NCBI GenBank assembly: GCA_934476455.1 | Contig: CAKSNY010000001.1 | Coordinates: 62,001 to 126,000 of the forward strand | DNA from: an uncultured Clostridia bacterium | Lineage (GTDB): Bacteria; Bacillota; Clostridia; UMGS1883 | Direction: 5' to 3' | Length of the DNA stretch: 64,000 nt | Shown here: positions 36,338-47,400 of the stretch, piece after piece | Layout of the letters: every line of letters begins with the position of its first letter | Numbering within the stretch: the first letter of the stretch is position 1 | The notes under the pieces: model-generated | The model's input: only the letters and a program-made list of their open reading frames with translations | What the model was told of the DNA's origin: nothing | Databases searched by the model: none | Translations under genes and position numbers: made by a program

Positions 36338-37918
36338 ATGCAAAAAAAGATTACTGCCGCGTCACTTGCCGCGATGCTTGCACTGTGCGGCATTTTCGGC
36401 GGATGCGGAAAGAAAAACATTGAGGAAAGCGGAATCGAGAACGAGTTTGGCAAAGGGGAAATAACCTATCCAATTAAAACCGACAAAGAGGTGTCGTACT
36501 GGGTTTGGCTTAATTCCAACATTTTAAAATCGTGCTCAAGCTGGAGTGAAACCAAATATGCCGAGGATTTGGAAAAGCAAACAGGCATTAAGGTAAAGTA
36601 CATACATCCGGCGATCGGGCAGGAGGATGCAAGCTTTAACATTTTGTTCTCGTCTGACGATTTGCCCGACATTATCTGTAATGCGGCATGGCGCACGTTT
36701 TCGGGCGGCGGTCCGGACGGGGCGATAGATTCGGGCTATATATTTGACCTTACTGATTATTTAAAGGATTATGCGCCGAATTATTACAAGACGCTTAAAT
36801 CAAACCCCGATTGGGATAAGGCGGCAAAGTCGTTAAACGGCAGATATTACGATATCGGCTCTATAGGACACGATGTACCTGTTTACGGAATGATAATCCG
36901 CAAGGATTGGCTTGAAGATTTAGGGCTTTCGATGCCGGAAACCGTGCAGGAATGGCATGACGTGCTTAAGGCTTTTAAAGAGAAGAAGGGCGCTTCCGCG
37001 CCGCTGTCATTTTCGGCTTCGTCCTTTTACAAAATGGATATTTTGGAAAGCGCATACAAAACCTCTACAAGCTTTTATCCCGATGGCGGAAAGATTAAAT
37101 ACGGTCCGCTTGATAAAAGCTATAAGGAATTTGTAAAGGAAATGGCGAAATGGTACAAGGAAGGCTTGCTTGATAAAAATATAGCTTCCACAGACTCTAA
37201 AGCGCTTGACGCTAAGGTGCTTAACGATAACACCGGCGCAACCTACGGCTATGTATCGAGCGGTATAGGAAAATGGATGAGCGCGAAAAAGGCAGGCAGC
37301 AAAATGCGCCTTGTGGCTGCACCGTACCCTGTGCTTAATAAGGGCGATAAGCCGTCGCAGTACAGCAAATCTGTTTCAAGGTACAATAACTTTGCCGCAA
37401 TAAGCTCAACAAGCAAGAACAAAGAAATTGCAATGCGCCTGCTTGATTACGGATATTCGGAAAAAGGCAGTTTGCTTACAAACTACGGCAGAGAGGGCGT
37501 AACCTACAACATTGTGGACGGCAAGCCGCAGTTTACGGATGAAATACTGCACAATCCGGAGGGTAAGTCTATTTCAGAGGCGCTGTACTACTATTCACAG
37601 CTTGGTCCGTTCTATCTTACGCGCGAAAGCTTTCTGCAGCAGATAACAATGCCCGAGCAGCTTGAAGCTACCAAAACATGGGAGGTTGACCACACCCACG
37701 CGCTGCCGAATACGCTTATGCCGGACAGCGACCAAAAGGAATACGCGGATATAATGCTTAGTGTGGAAAGCTATGTTTCGGAAACGGTGCTTGGCGTAAT
37801 ATGCGGCGAAAAACCCGAAAGCGAACTTGACAAGATGGATTCGCAGCTTAAAAAGCTTAATATTGACCGTGCAATTGAAATTCAGCAAAAGGCATATGAC
37901 AATTACAATAAGGAATAA
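36338..37918 (+). CDS. sugar-binding lipoprotein of the ABC importer (LplA-like)
   Basis: 526 residues. The signal peptide ends in a lipobox (IFGGC, lipidated Cys23), anchoring it outside the membrane. The body has the family-1 extracellular solute-binding pattern of LplA/YtcQ proteins (YAEDLEKQTGIKVKYIHPA, SSDDLPDIICNAAW, YYDIGSIGHDVPVYGMIIRKDWLEDLGL). It captures oligosaccharide for the two permeases upstream. GGAGGAAG precedes ATG 36338. This gene ends the importer operon proper, although the next secreted protein starts only 34 bp later. Confidence 0.95.
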   Translation: MQKKITAASLAAMLALCGIFGGCGKKNIEESGIENEFGKGEITYPIKTDKEVSYWVWLNSNILKSCSSWSETKYAEDLEKQTGIKVKYIHPAIGQEDASFNILFSSDDLPDIICNAAWRTFSGGGPDGAIDSGYIFDLTDYLKDYAPNYYKTLKSNPDWDKAAKSLNGRYYDIGSIGHDVPVYGMIIRKDWLEDLGLSMPETVQEWHDVLKAFKEKKGASAPLSFSASSFYKMDILESAYKTSTSFYPDGGKIKYGPLDKSYKEFVKEMAKWYKEGLLDKNIASTDSKALDAKVLNDNTGATYGYVSSGIGKWMSAKKAGSKMRLVAAPYPVLNKGDKPSQYSKSVSRYNNFAAISSTSKNKEIAMRLLDYGYSEKGSLLTNYGREGVTYNIVDGKPQFTDEILHNPEGKSISEALYYYSQLGPFYLTRESFLQQITMPEQLEATKTWEVDHTHALPNTLMPDSDQKEYADIMLSVESYVSETVLGVICGEKPESELDKMDSQLKKLNIDRAIEIQQKAYDNYNKE

Positions 37919-37952
37919 TTTTAAAAATGTATTATATAAGGGGGATTGTTTT

Positions 37953-39935
37953 GTGAAAAACAATAAAAAATTTATTTCGTTTATTTTGTTGGCATTTATA
38001 CTTTTATCGTTTGCGGCTGTGCCGTCATTTGCACAGGACGGCGCCTTTACCACAACGAAGGGCGGAGCATATGCGCCTGCAATAATCGGGGAAAATCTTA
38101 CGACAAGCGCTGAAACATGGATTTTGGAAAATAACGTATTTAAAAAGACGATAACGGCAAACGGAAACGATAGCTTTACTTTATCAGGAATTGGCACATA
38201 TAAGAAAACGGGATATGTAGAAGCCACATATGATTTGAAAATCAGTGCAATCCCGAACAAAGGCTATATAAAAGCAGCCATAAGAAATACTTTTTACAGT
38301 AGTACGGAGGGCAGAGTTTGGGATAGTATATCGCTGATCGATGAACTGAGACCGGATAATATAGGAACAGAAACGGTAAATATCAAGCAAACATATGAAT
38401 TTTCAAGCGGACAGTGTGTGGTAACGCTTTATACAAAGAAAGCTGATGAAAGTAACTATACAAAAGTAAAAGCTTGGACAAGAGAAGGACTTTCGCCGAC
38501 AACATTTGCCGTAAGAGAATTTATACCATATGTGCAAACGAGCGGGCTTAGCGGAGAAAGTATAGATGTATCGTTTTCAAATATAGTAATTAAAGAAGGC
38601 TATAACGCGGCACTGCTTGAAAACATTACAGAAAGCTACGACAGAAGCGGCAGTGCGGAAATTAACTACAATATACCCGAGGGGTATAAAACAGCGTCTC
38701 TCACAGTCGGAGGTGTTACGGCGAAAAGCTTTAATGCGGAAACGGACGCAGCAGGGGCGTACAAAACAACCGTAGCGCTTTCAAAGCTTCCGTATTGGGG
38801 TAATGTTCCCGTTGTTCTTAATGTTGAAGGTGAAGAAGTTAAAACCACTGCAATAAACGTAGTATATTCCAATGAAGAGACCGTGCTTGCAGAAGAGGAT
38901 TTTGAAGGCGACAGTTATACTTTCAGCAAGGATAGTGATATATCGATTGAAAGCGTCACTGTAGGAAGCAAAACTTCAAAAATGGCAGTAAGTAGTAAAA
39001 ATGCAAATATCGGACTATTGTACGCTTTGAGCGAGAGTGTAGATAATACAGATTGTTATAAATATGAGTTTGATGTTTATATTACCAATGGTGGAAAATT
39101 ACAATTTTCGGTTAATTCTGCCAGTCGTGTAGCACCGTGGTATAATAATTGGAATAACTTAACGGGAGACGATAAAACGCCTGTTCTAAAGGCTAACAAT
39201 TGGTATAGGATTACGATTGATTATAATCAAACAGATAAAAAGGTTGAGGTTTCGGTTGATGGCAAGTATATAGGTTATGTAACCTATGCTCCAACCAAGG
39301 TTGACTATTTGAAGCTTGAATTTGCAACTTTTGGTTCCGGAAGTGTTTACATCGACAACGTAAAGCTTTCAAAGTATAAAAAGGGAAACAAACCGGCACT
39401 TGCAAGCGCGTCCGTAAACAGCGACAATGCGGCTGTAACACTTACTTTTGACAGTGCGCTTTTGAACACAGCTACGCAAGAAAACGTAAAGCTTACTGCA
39501 AACGGTACGGCGGCAGCGGCTGAGGTTTTATATAATGAAGATGCAAAAACCGTAATGGTTACACCGCAGGGAAATATAGAAAGCAAGAACGTAAGCATAG
39601 TTCTTGACAAGGAGCTTTTCGGCACAAGCGAGGATATGAAGGTTTCGGCAGTGCTTCCGTCCGTATACAACCGCACGCTTACAAAAAGCGGCAATACCTA
39701 CACAGGCAGCCTTTACGCCTTTGCAGACGGGGCGCAAAGCCTTGGCAGAATATATATTGCCGTATATAACGGCACAAAGCTTGAAGCGGTAGGTACGCAA
39801 AAAATGCAAGCGACAAAGGCAGGCAGCAGCGCCTTTACCTGCACCTTTGAAACAGACAAAACAGGCACGGCAAAGATGATTGTTTTGGGTGACAACCTTA
39901 CGCCGCTGTGCGGCACAACAGGTGCGACAGACTAA
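37953..39935 (+). CDS. secreted protein with lectin-like and SbsA-type Ig domains
   Basis: 660 residues from a GTG at 37953 behind AAGGGGG. A signal peptide (~1-27, cut near SFA) precedes a beta domain (~30-210). A concanavalin-like domain at ~310-470 has a KANNWYRITIDYNQTDKKVEV segment and ends SVYIDNVKLSKYK. A bacterial Ig (SbsA/Big_5-like) domain follows at ~475-570 and a final beta domain to the end. Architecture matches the protein at 48152. No catalytic motif; surface glycan binding is inferred. The middle segment (about 38900-39330) looks richer in A/T than its flanks. A strong terminator follows at 39951. Confidence 0.75.
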   Translation: MKNNKKFISFILLAFILLSFAAVPSFAQDGAFTTTKGGAYAPAIIGENLTTSAETWILENNVFKKTITANGNDSFTLSGIGTYKKTGYVEATYDLKISAIPNKGYIKAAIRNTFYSSTEGRVWDSISLIDELRPDNIGTETVNIKQTYEFSSGQCVVTLYTKKADESNYTKVKAWTREGLSPTTFAVREFIPYVQTSGLSGESIDVSFSNIVIKEGYNAALLENITESYDRSGSAEINYNIPEGYKTASLTVGGVTAKSFNAETDAAGAYKTTVALSKLPYWGNVPVVLNVEGEEVKTTAINVVYSNEETVLAEEDFEGDSYTFSKDSDISIESVTVGSKTSKMAVSSKNANIGLLYALSESVDNTDCYKYEFDVYITNGGKLQFSVNSASRVAPWYNNWNNLTGDDKTPVLKANNWYRITIDYNQTDKKVEVSVDGKYIGYVTYAPTKVDYLKLEFATFGSGSVYIDNVKLSKYKKGNKPALASASVNSDNAAVTLTFDSALLNTATQENVKLTANGTAAAAEVLYNEDAKTVMVTPQGNIESKNVSIVLDKELFGTSEDMKVSAVLPSVYNRTLTKSGNTYTGSLYAFADGAQSLGRIYIAVYNGTKLEAVGTQKMQATKAGSSAFTCTFETDKTGTAKMIVLGDNLTPLCGTTGATD

Positions 39936-39950
39936 AACGGAAATTATATA

Positions 39951-39997
39951 AAACCTTTTTACAGGGCAGACGAATAATCTGCTCTGTAAAAAGGTTT
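39951..39997 (+). terminator. intrinsic terminator after the secreted Ig protein gene
   Basis: AAACCTTTTTACAGGGCAGA (39951-39970) pairs with TCTGCTCTGTAAAAAGGTTT (39978-39997), a long stem with a single mismatch. It should end the importer transcript. The SLH gene at 40036 therefore has its own promoter or depends on read-through. Confidence 0.85.
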
Positions 39998-40035
39998 ATG
40001 CACTATAGGTTTTTACGCTAATAGGAGTTAAGAAA

Positions 40036-41736
40036 ATGAAAAAGCTGATTTTATCCTGTATTATTTTAATAATGCTTTCGGCGGCGGCATACGCAGCCGC
40101 ACCCGAGATAAGAGTTTATGATGTTGAAAACGACATCATAAATATAACCGGCAGCGCCGAGGGCGATTTTAGGGCAGTGTCGGCGGTTGTACTAAACCCC
40201 GGCTACACAGAAAGCGACATTATACAAGAAAACTATGCCGCACAAACTGCTGCGGTATGCTATATGGGCGTGGCATACCCGCAAAACGGGATATACAGCA
40301 TAAACGTGCCGATGAAGGACGCCACAGCGCCCCAACAAGGCGGCGGTATATACAAAATTATTGTAACGGACGGCAGCAACCGCCTTTATGACGGCGACTA
40401 CATGTTTTATTTTAATTCGGCAAAGCTTAGGGTCATAGACGCGCTTAATGCGCAAAACGGCATAGACGTGCAAAGCACGGGTGACGCGTATGTAAAGTAC
40501 GGGCTTTCGGAATATCCGCTTTACAAAAATACGGGTATTTCCTCCGTAGCGGCGGCGCTTAAAAATTTACAAAGTGAAAACGGCGGCAGCTTTGCGCGTA
40601 ATACTGCATTGTTTGAAAGAATATTAAAGCAGGCGGCAATGCTTGCAGCCTTTAACGAATCTCAAGCGGCGGTACTTACAGGCGCAGACGGCTCTCTTAA
40701 CTGCATAAGCCTTTTGTATAATACAGACGGGGCGGCGCTTAATGCAAAAGAAACGGCAGACTATGCCGCATCGCTGAGCGGGGAAGGGCGCGCGGCGCTT
40801 AACGCCGAAATGATGAGCGCAAGCTACACACGCATTGCCGGTATTAAAAATTCTTTCAGAGAGCTTGTCGCATATTACGGTATTGTGAAGAACAAGGACA
40901 GGGGCTTTGGACATATTGACACGTATTTTAACAATTACGCCGATATTTACGCAAAGTACGGCTTTAAAACAGAACTTATAACAGAGGACAACAAAAACAC
41001 CGTTTACAGCGAGCTTATGAAAAAAAGCACACGCAATATAACAGAGCTTGCGGCAGAGTTTAATGCGCTTGCGGGAAGTAAAAATCAAGGCTCCGGCGGC
41101 GGTGCGGGCGGAAATACTGGCGGCAGCGCGGCAGACTCCGGCGGAGGGGGCGCGATGCGTGACAACCTTTATATAGAAAAAGAGATTACTTTTTCGGATT
41201 TGGCGGGTTATTCATGGGCGGAAGAGGCAATAAACGCGCTTGCAAAAAAAGGTGTAATAAACGGAAAAAGCGACGCGATTTTTGCTCCGTCAGATAATGT
41301 TACCCGTGCGGAATTTTTAAAAATGCTTACGGCGGCGCTTGATATAAAGGCAGGCGGCGAATGTCCGTTTAACGATGTACCGGACGACTGGAGCAAGCCA
41401 TACATAACAACTGCATATAATGCAGGTATTGCAAACGGAACGGCAGACAGCACCTTTGAGCCGAACCGCCCGATTACGCGTGAAATGGGCGCAGTGTTTG
41501 CCGCAAGGGCGCTTAGCTTTAAGGGAATAAGCGCTCAAAAGGACGAGGTAAAATTCAGCGACGATGAAAGCATATCGGACTATGCAAAAGACAGCGTTTA
41601 TGTGATGAAATATGCGGGGATTATATCAGGCGTGGGTGACAACACCTTTGCCCCGAAGGAAACAATGACGCGTGCGCAGGCGGCAAAAATAATTTACGGT
41701 ATGCTTGCCTATATTAAAGGGGAGGGCACAGTATGA
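40036..41736 (+). CDS. S-layer homology protein with Ig-like N-terminus
   Basis: 566 residues: signal peptide (~1-21), an N-terminal Ig-like segment (~22-115), a helical middle (~130-340), a Gly/Ser-rich linker (~350-380), and three C-terminal SLH repeats (~388-560; VTRAEFLKMLTAAL, ITREMGAVFAARAL, MTRAQAAKIIYGML, each with an FxD or FSD motif). The SLH domains should attach the protein to the cell wall. The middle part is not recognised; it may be a stalk. The stop overlaps the next SLH gene by 4 bp (ATGA), so they are co-translated. Confidence 0.85.
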   Translation: MKKLILSCIILIMLSAAAYAAAPEIRVYDVENDIINITGSAEGDFRAVSAVVLNPGYTESDIIQENYAAQTAAVCYMGVAYPQNGIYSINVPMKDATAPQQGGGIYKIIVTDGSNRLYDGDYMFYFNSAKLRVIDALNAQNGIDVQSTGDAYVKYGLSEYPLYKNTGISSVAAALKNLQSENGGSFARNTALFERILKQAAMLAAFNESQAAVLTGADGSLNCISLLYNTDGAALNAKETADYAASLSGEGRAALNAEMMSASYTRIAGIKNSFRELVAYYGIVKNKDRGFGHIDTYFNNYADIYAKYGFKTELITEDNKNTVYSELMKKSTRNITELAAEFNALAGSKNQGSGGGAGGNTGGSAADSGGGGAMRDNLYIEKEITFSDLAGYSWAEEAINALAKKGVINGKSDAIFAPSDNVTRAEFLKMLTAALDIKAGGECPFNDVPDDWSKPYITTAYNAGIANGTADSTFEPNRPITREMGAVFAARALSFKGISAQKDEVKFSDDESISDYAKDSVYVMKYAGIISGVGDNTFAPKETMTRAQAAKIIYGMLAYIKGEGTV

Positions 41737-44387
41737 AAAGAAAAATAATTGCGGCAATGCTGTGTGCGGCTATGATATTTACCGCATTTTCGGGAAGTGC
41801 TGCCGCAGAGGAAGCGGCTTTCAGCGACACAGACAGCCTTTCCCTGATGAAAACGCTGGGCGTTTTCCCGAGTGACGTTATCCCGGGCGAGGCGCTTACA
41901 AGGCGCGAGCTTGCGCAAATTTTCTTCAGGATAATAATGCCTGATATGGCAGAGGAGGAATACATTCCCTCCGAAAGCAGGTTTACGGACATAGGCGACG
42001 AGGATTTTGCCGCAAATTTTGTTTCCGACATAGGCATAATGAACGGCGTGGGAGACAGGCTTTTTGCGCCGGACAACCGCGTTACGTATGCCGAAATCGT
42101 GAAGGCGCTTGTGTGCTTTCTGGGTTACCGCGATATGGCGGAGGGTTACGGCGGCTGGCCCGAGGGGTATAAGCGCTGCGGTGTGAAATTCGGCTTTGCG
42201 AAATATTACGGCGGCGACCAAAGCTACGCTACAACAGACGCCGCTGCGGCGCTTTTTAAAGAGGCAATTGACGTAAACTTAGCCGAAATTTTGTATTACA
42301 CAAACAGAACGGAAAGCGCAATCGACCTCGGCATAAGCTACCTTGAGGAATATATGGGTATATATATCCGCGAGGGGATAGTTTCGGCAAATTATCTTGA
42401 AAATCTTTATACTACGGGAAAAACAACAAATTTTGACGAAATCCGCATTGATAACGGCTTGTATTTGCTGTCGGACGGGGCTTTGCAGCTTAAAGAGTAT
42501 TTGGGCTGCAAAACGCGGGTTTATGCAAAACAAAGAAGCATTAACGATACGCCCGAAATTCTGCACTATGAAATACGCGGAACAAAGGAAACAAAGATAA
42601 ACTGCGAAAATATTATATCCTACAGCAACGCAACGGGTATTTTAAAATATTACGACGCAAAAAACCGCCAGGCGGAATTTAACATAGGAAACGCGTACGT
42701 GCTTTACAACAATTCGCTTTGCGAAAGCTACGGAGAAGAAACGATAAATCCGTTTTCTTCAAATGCGGATTTGGACGGATACATAAACATAATAGATAAC
42801 AATTCCGACGGCATTGCGGATGTTGTGCATATTCGCGTTTATGAAAGCTATGTGGTTTCCAAAATTTCAAACAGCAAAATTTACGTTAAATATCATCCGG
42901 AAAACATTTTTGACATAACAGAGCTTAAGGACGGCGAGCTTGCCGTAAAAAACGTAGTGGGAGAAACGATAGCACTGTCACAGCTTGACAGCGGCGACAT
43001 AATAAGCGTATTCATTGACAAAAGCGGAGAAATACGCGAAATAACAGTATCTGTAGACACGTATTCGGGAAAAGTTGAAGAAATTATACGCGACAGCCTT
43101 AACCCTACGGAAATTAAGCTTGACGGAAAATATTTCAAATTTGCAAATCGCCTGTCTGGTGAAAATCAAAGTTCTGCGGATATAAAAACAGGTACGAGAA
43201 TACAAGTGTTTTTTGACTTTAACGGAAGAATTGCGGACATTGAAAAGGACGCGTTTTCATCCGAGCATTTGGGCTATCTTGTAGATATGAAGCCGGACAG
43301 CGTTCATCTCAGAGAAAATGTATACCTAAAGCTTTTGACAGATAACGACGAAATGCTCTCGACAAAGCTTTCGGATAAAGTAAATTTAAACAAGGTAAGA
43401 ATGGATGATACCTCCGCAATGGTGCAGCTCGGCTATACAAACGGAAGCCCTATGAAGCGCCAGATTGTTAAGTACATCTATGACAAAGAGACAGACTGTA
43501 TAACAGACCTTACCTCGGTTGACGAGAGCATAGACCAGTCGCAGGACGGTTTTTACAAATTCCAAAATCTTACGGCGGGTATGCTTAACCATTACCGCGC
43601 GTCTACAATGAGCTTTAAGGGCAAGCTTTTGCTTAATGCCGCAACGGTTGTTTTTGTGGTGCCGAACGAAGCAAGCCGTGACAATGAGGACGCATACCGC
43701 GCAATGCAGCCGTCATATTTTGACGACGGCACAAATACGGTAACCTTTGACGCGTACGGCTCGAAGAAAAACAACCCCGTTGCCGAGGCGCTTGTTGTGG
43801 TAACGGACGGAAACGTTGAAAAGACCTATAAATACACAAGCGTTATAGTAATTAAAAAGATTGAAAAAAGGCTTAAGGATGGCGACTATCAAACCTTTGT
43901 AACGGCATGGCGCAGAGGCGCTGAAGAAGGATATTTTGCAGACGGCGACGCACTTGAAATAAGCGGCGAGCCGTTAGGACGCGGAGATGTGCTTGAGGTG
44001 GGCTTTAACAAAAGCAATGAAATTGTTATAGCGCGCCGTGTGTTTGACGCCGATTTAAGGGCGTTTGATTCGCGCTTTACGCAAAATCCGACAGACGCAA
44101 ACCAGGTTGCGGCAGACAGGTATCTTTACGGTACGGTGGATTATTTTAACGAGGCTGTAATGACCGTTGCAACCGTTGACCTTGCGCCCGGGGCACAAAC
44201 CGCGTATGAGCATTACCCGGTTTCGGGGCTTACGGTGTACGAATATAACACGGAAAACGGCAAGCCCGAAATAATAAAAACAGATTCCTCCGTAATACAT
44301 GACGAGAAGAATAACAACTATCCGGCAAAGATATTTTTATACACCAAAAATGCGGTTGCGCAGTTTGCAATCGTTTATCATGATTAA
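41733..44387 (+). CDS. SLH-domain surface protein with large uncharacterised C-terminal region
   Basis: 884 residues, a paralogue of the proteins at 6122 and 1. Signal peptide (~1-25), two SLH repeats (~40-165; LTRRELAQIFFRI, FTDIGDED, VTYAEIVKAL), then ~700 residues of unknown fold. Shared features include a DNNSDGIADVV acidic loop aligning with DNNNDGSYDTVV in the 6122 protein, LxRGDV near the C-terminus (~750), and a hydrophobic ending. It is co-translated with another SLH protein and followed after 17 bp by the larger lyase gene, which suggests it helps hold or feed the lyase at the wall (inference). Confidence 0.82.
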   Translation: MKRKIIAAMLCAAMIFTAFSGSAAAEEAAFSDTDSLSLMKTLGVFPSDVIPGEALTRRELAQIFFRIIMPDMAEEEYIPSESRFTDIGDEDFAANFVSDIGIMNGVGDRLFAPDNRVTYAEIVKALVCFLGYRDMAEGYGGWPEGYKRCGVKFGFAKYYGGDQSYATTDAAAALFKEAIDVNLAEILYYTNRTESAIDLGISYLEEYMGIYIREGIVSANYLENLYTTGKTTNFDEIRIDNGLYLLSDGALQLKEYLGCKTRVYAKQRSINDTPEILHYEIRGTKETKINCENIISYSNATGILKYYDAKNRQAEFNIGNAYVLYNNSLCESYGEETINPFSSNADLDGYINIIDNNSDGIADVVHIRVYESYVVSKISNSKIYVKYHPENIFDITELKDGELAVKNVVGETIALSQLDSGDIISVFIDKSGEIREITVSVDTYSGKVEEIIRDSLNPTEIKLDGKYFKFANRLSGENQSSADIKTGTRIQVFFDFNGRIADIEKDAFSSEHLGYLVDMKPDSVHLRENVYLKLLTDNDEMLSTKLSDKVNLNKVRMDDTSAMVQLGYTNGSPMKRQIVKYIYDKETDCITDLTSVDESIDQSQDGFYKFQNLTAGMLNHYRASTMSFKGKLLLNAATVVFVVPNEASRDNEDAYRAMQPSYFDDGTNTVTFDAYGSKKNNPVAEALVVVTDGNVEKTYKYTSVIVIKKIEKRLKDGDYQTFVTAWRRGAEEGYFADGDALEISGEPLGRGDVLEVGFNKSNEIVIARRVFDADLRAFDSRFTQNPTDANQVAADRYLYGTVDYFNEAVMTVATVDLAPGAQTAYEHYPVSGLTVYEYNTENGKPEIIKTDSSVIHDEKNNNYPAKIFLYTKNAVAQFAIVYHD

Positions 44388-44404
44388 GGAAGGGAAGGGG
44401 TTTT

Positions 44405-47400
44405 ATGAAAAGAATTATTGCTGCGCTGTGCGCGGTACTTATGCTTTTTACAAGCGGTGCGGCATATGCCGACAAGGAAATATCGTTTTCAACAAAAAAA
44501 GACAATCCGCTTCTTGACCTTCCGATAAGCGAAGAAATAATTATGAAAAACGGCTCTGTTGTATTAGAGGTTGAAAACGGCGAATACCAAAGCTGTATGG
44601 CAATGGTAACAGATACCGAAGCTTCGGGAGAAAGAGCGCTTAAAACGGCGGGCGGCTTATTTTTAACAGACCATACGCTTGAAAAAAAGCCAAGTGTGCG
44701 CTTAAAGTTTATTGTTGATAAGGAGGACGCGTACAATGTATGGATACGCACCCGCACAACCACAACGACAGACTATATAACAATGTGGACGGATTTGGGA
44801 AGCAATGATAACTACACGCTGCAAACGCTGCGCTACGGTGAAAACACAGGCAGCTTTGTATGGAGCAATCTCGGAAAACAGCGCTACGGCGAGGGTGTAA
44901 ACTACATTAACTTTAAATACCGCACGCATAACAGCGCCATATGGGATAAGGTAATTGTTACCTCCGACCCGAATTTTACGCCCACAGGTAAAGACGACAC
45001 CCCGTTTGACGAATCGGGCGACGATGTGGCGGTAGACACAAAAAGTATTCCGGTATATCCCACAAAAGGGCAGCACCCGAGGCTGTATTTTACGGCAGAG
45101 GAAATACCTGCGATAAAAGAAAAGCTGACAAATTCCTTATTTAAGACAAGCTACGAAAAATTACAGGAGGAGGCAGCCCAGAAAATAAACTGCCCCTTGC
45201 CTAAGGATAACAGCGATTACACAAGCTATTCCTCTTACGTAGACGTTTTGACTGCGCGTGCATTTTTATACGCAATAGGGGAGCGCGACGCCTCCTTTGC
45301 AAAAGAAACCGTGAAGCTTGCGCGCGATTTTGTGGAAACGGTTACGTTTGACAAGTCAGACACGACCTACGGCTCGCGCTATATGGGAAACACCATGGTA
45401 ATGGCGGCGTGCGTATACGACTGGTGCTACAGCTCCCTTACAGAGGATGACAAAGATGCGTTTATTAAAAAGCTTACCGAAATTGCCTCTGCAACGGAGG
45501 TGGGATATCCGCCGACAAAGAGAAGCTATGTTATATCACACGGAACGGAAAGCCTTATTTACCGTGACCAGCTTGCGCCCGCAATAGCGCTTTACGACGA
45601 ATTTCCGGATTGGTACAACATTGTGGGAACAATCATTTTCAGCAAGCTTATTCCGGTTAAGAATTTTATAAACTCCTCCGGTACGGACTTTTCGGGAAGT
45701 ACTTATTCCGAAGCAAGAAACGCAGGTGCGATACACGCCGAAAAAATGATTCATACGCTGGGCTACAGCGACAGCATTTTCGGCGAAGCATATCCTGAAA
45801 TGTTCCGCAAATTCGTATACGAAAGACTGCCGAACGGTATATGGTTTAAAGAGGGCGATGACTATGCGTGGGACCGCTACCGCCCGGACACAAGAAGCCC
45901 GATATACGGAAAAATGCTGAGGTATATGGGCAGCCAATATGACGACCCCGTACTTTTGGGGCAGGGGCTTATAGACCTTGCGCAGATAGGCTACACAACA
46001 GACGTATTTGACATTTTAATGACAGATACCTTTGCCGAGGCTTCTGCGCCCACGGAGCTTCCCTTAACACGCTTTACAAAGTATCCTATGTCAACGATGA
46101 TTGCGCGTACCTCATGGCAAAACGGTATAAATTCACCCACAGCTATGGCGTACGTAAATATGCGCGAGGTAACAGTCGGCGACCACCAGCACCGCGACCT
46201 TGGCGCGTTTCAGCTTTGGTACAAGGGCATGCTTGCGCTGGATTCGGGGCTTTACCGCTACAGCGACCATTACTATAACTATCAAATACGCTCGGTTGCA
46301 CACAATACAATGCTTGTTGATGACCCGAACGAGCCGCCGTATTCAAGATATATTGCAGACGGCGGGCAAAAAGTGCCTTACGGCTTCGGTTCCATTAACG
46401 ACACGCTTGAAACCGTGGAAAAGAAGATTGACAGCAAGGAGGCTATAACGGCAACCGCAAAAGCAAAGTATATGGGTCCGGACAGCCGCAAGCCGACGTT
46501 TTCGTATATATCGTCGGACATATCCGCCGCATATACCGACAAGGTGCCGGAATATGAGCGCAGCGCCGTTTTTATAAATCTTGATAATGCGGATTATCCC
46601 GCAGCCTTTATAGTATACGACAACGTAAAGGCAAAGGACGCGGCATTTAAGAAAAAATGGCTGATTCATTCCGAAAGCGAGCCGGAGGTTGACCTTAAAA
46701 CCAATACAACAATAATAACACGCACCGACAACGGGCAAAACGGAAAGCTTGTGAACAAAACGCTTATACCTTCGGCAGGAAAAGCCGAGATAGAGAAAAT
46801 AGGCGGCGAAGGTAAAGAGTTTTACGTGAACGGGCAGAATTTCCCCATAAGCGCCGAAGCCGGAATACAGGCAGATATGGGGAAATGGAGAATTGAGGTT
46901 TCGCCGAAGGCGGCATCGCAGGAGGACAGATTTTTAAATGCAATGTATGTAACAGATGCCGACCGCGACCTTCCGATACTTCCCATATACCGCGAATACG
47001 GCTCTAATTACACAGGCGTAACGATAATGGATAAAATGGTTGTATTTTCAAGCGACCGCGGAAATATTTCTCAAAGCGTAAGCCTTAACATAAGGGATAA
47101 CGGATATAAAAGCGTGTCGTGCCTTATTACCGATATGGAAGCGGGTATGTGGAAAATAGACGGTAACGGCGTGCAGATAATTGCCGAGGCAAAAAGTGGC
47201 GAAAACTGCATAGAATTTGAAGCGGCGCCCGGAAGATATTCTATTACGCGTGCAAGCTCCAATCTTAAGCCGACAGCCGTTTTCCGGAGCGACTACGAGG
47301 CGGAGGACTTCGGCGACTTTTCTATAAGAAAAGGAAATAACCTTATGTACCTTCCGAAACCGACAAAGCTTATTGACGGCGCGGCATATACTGCGATTGA

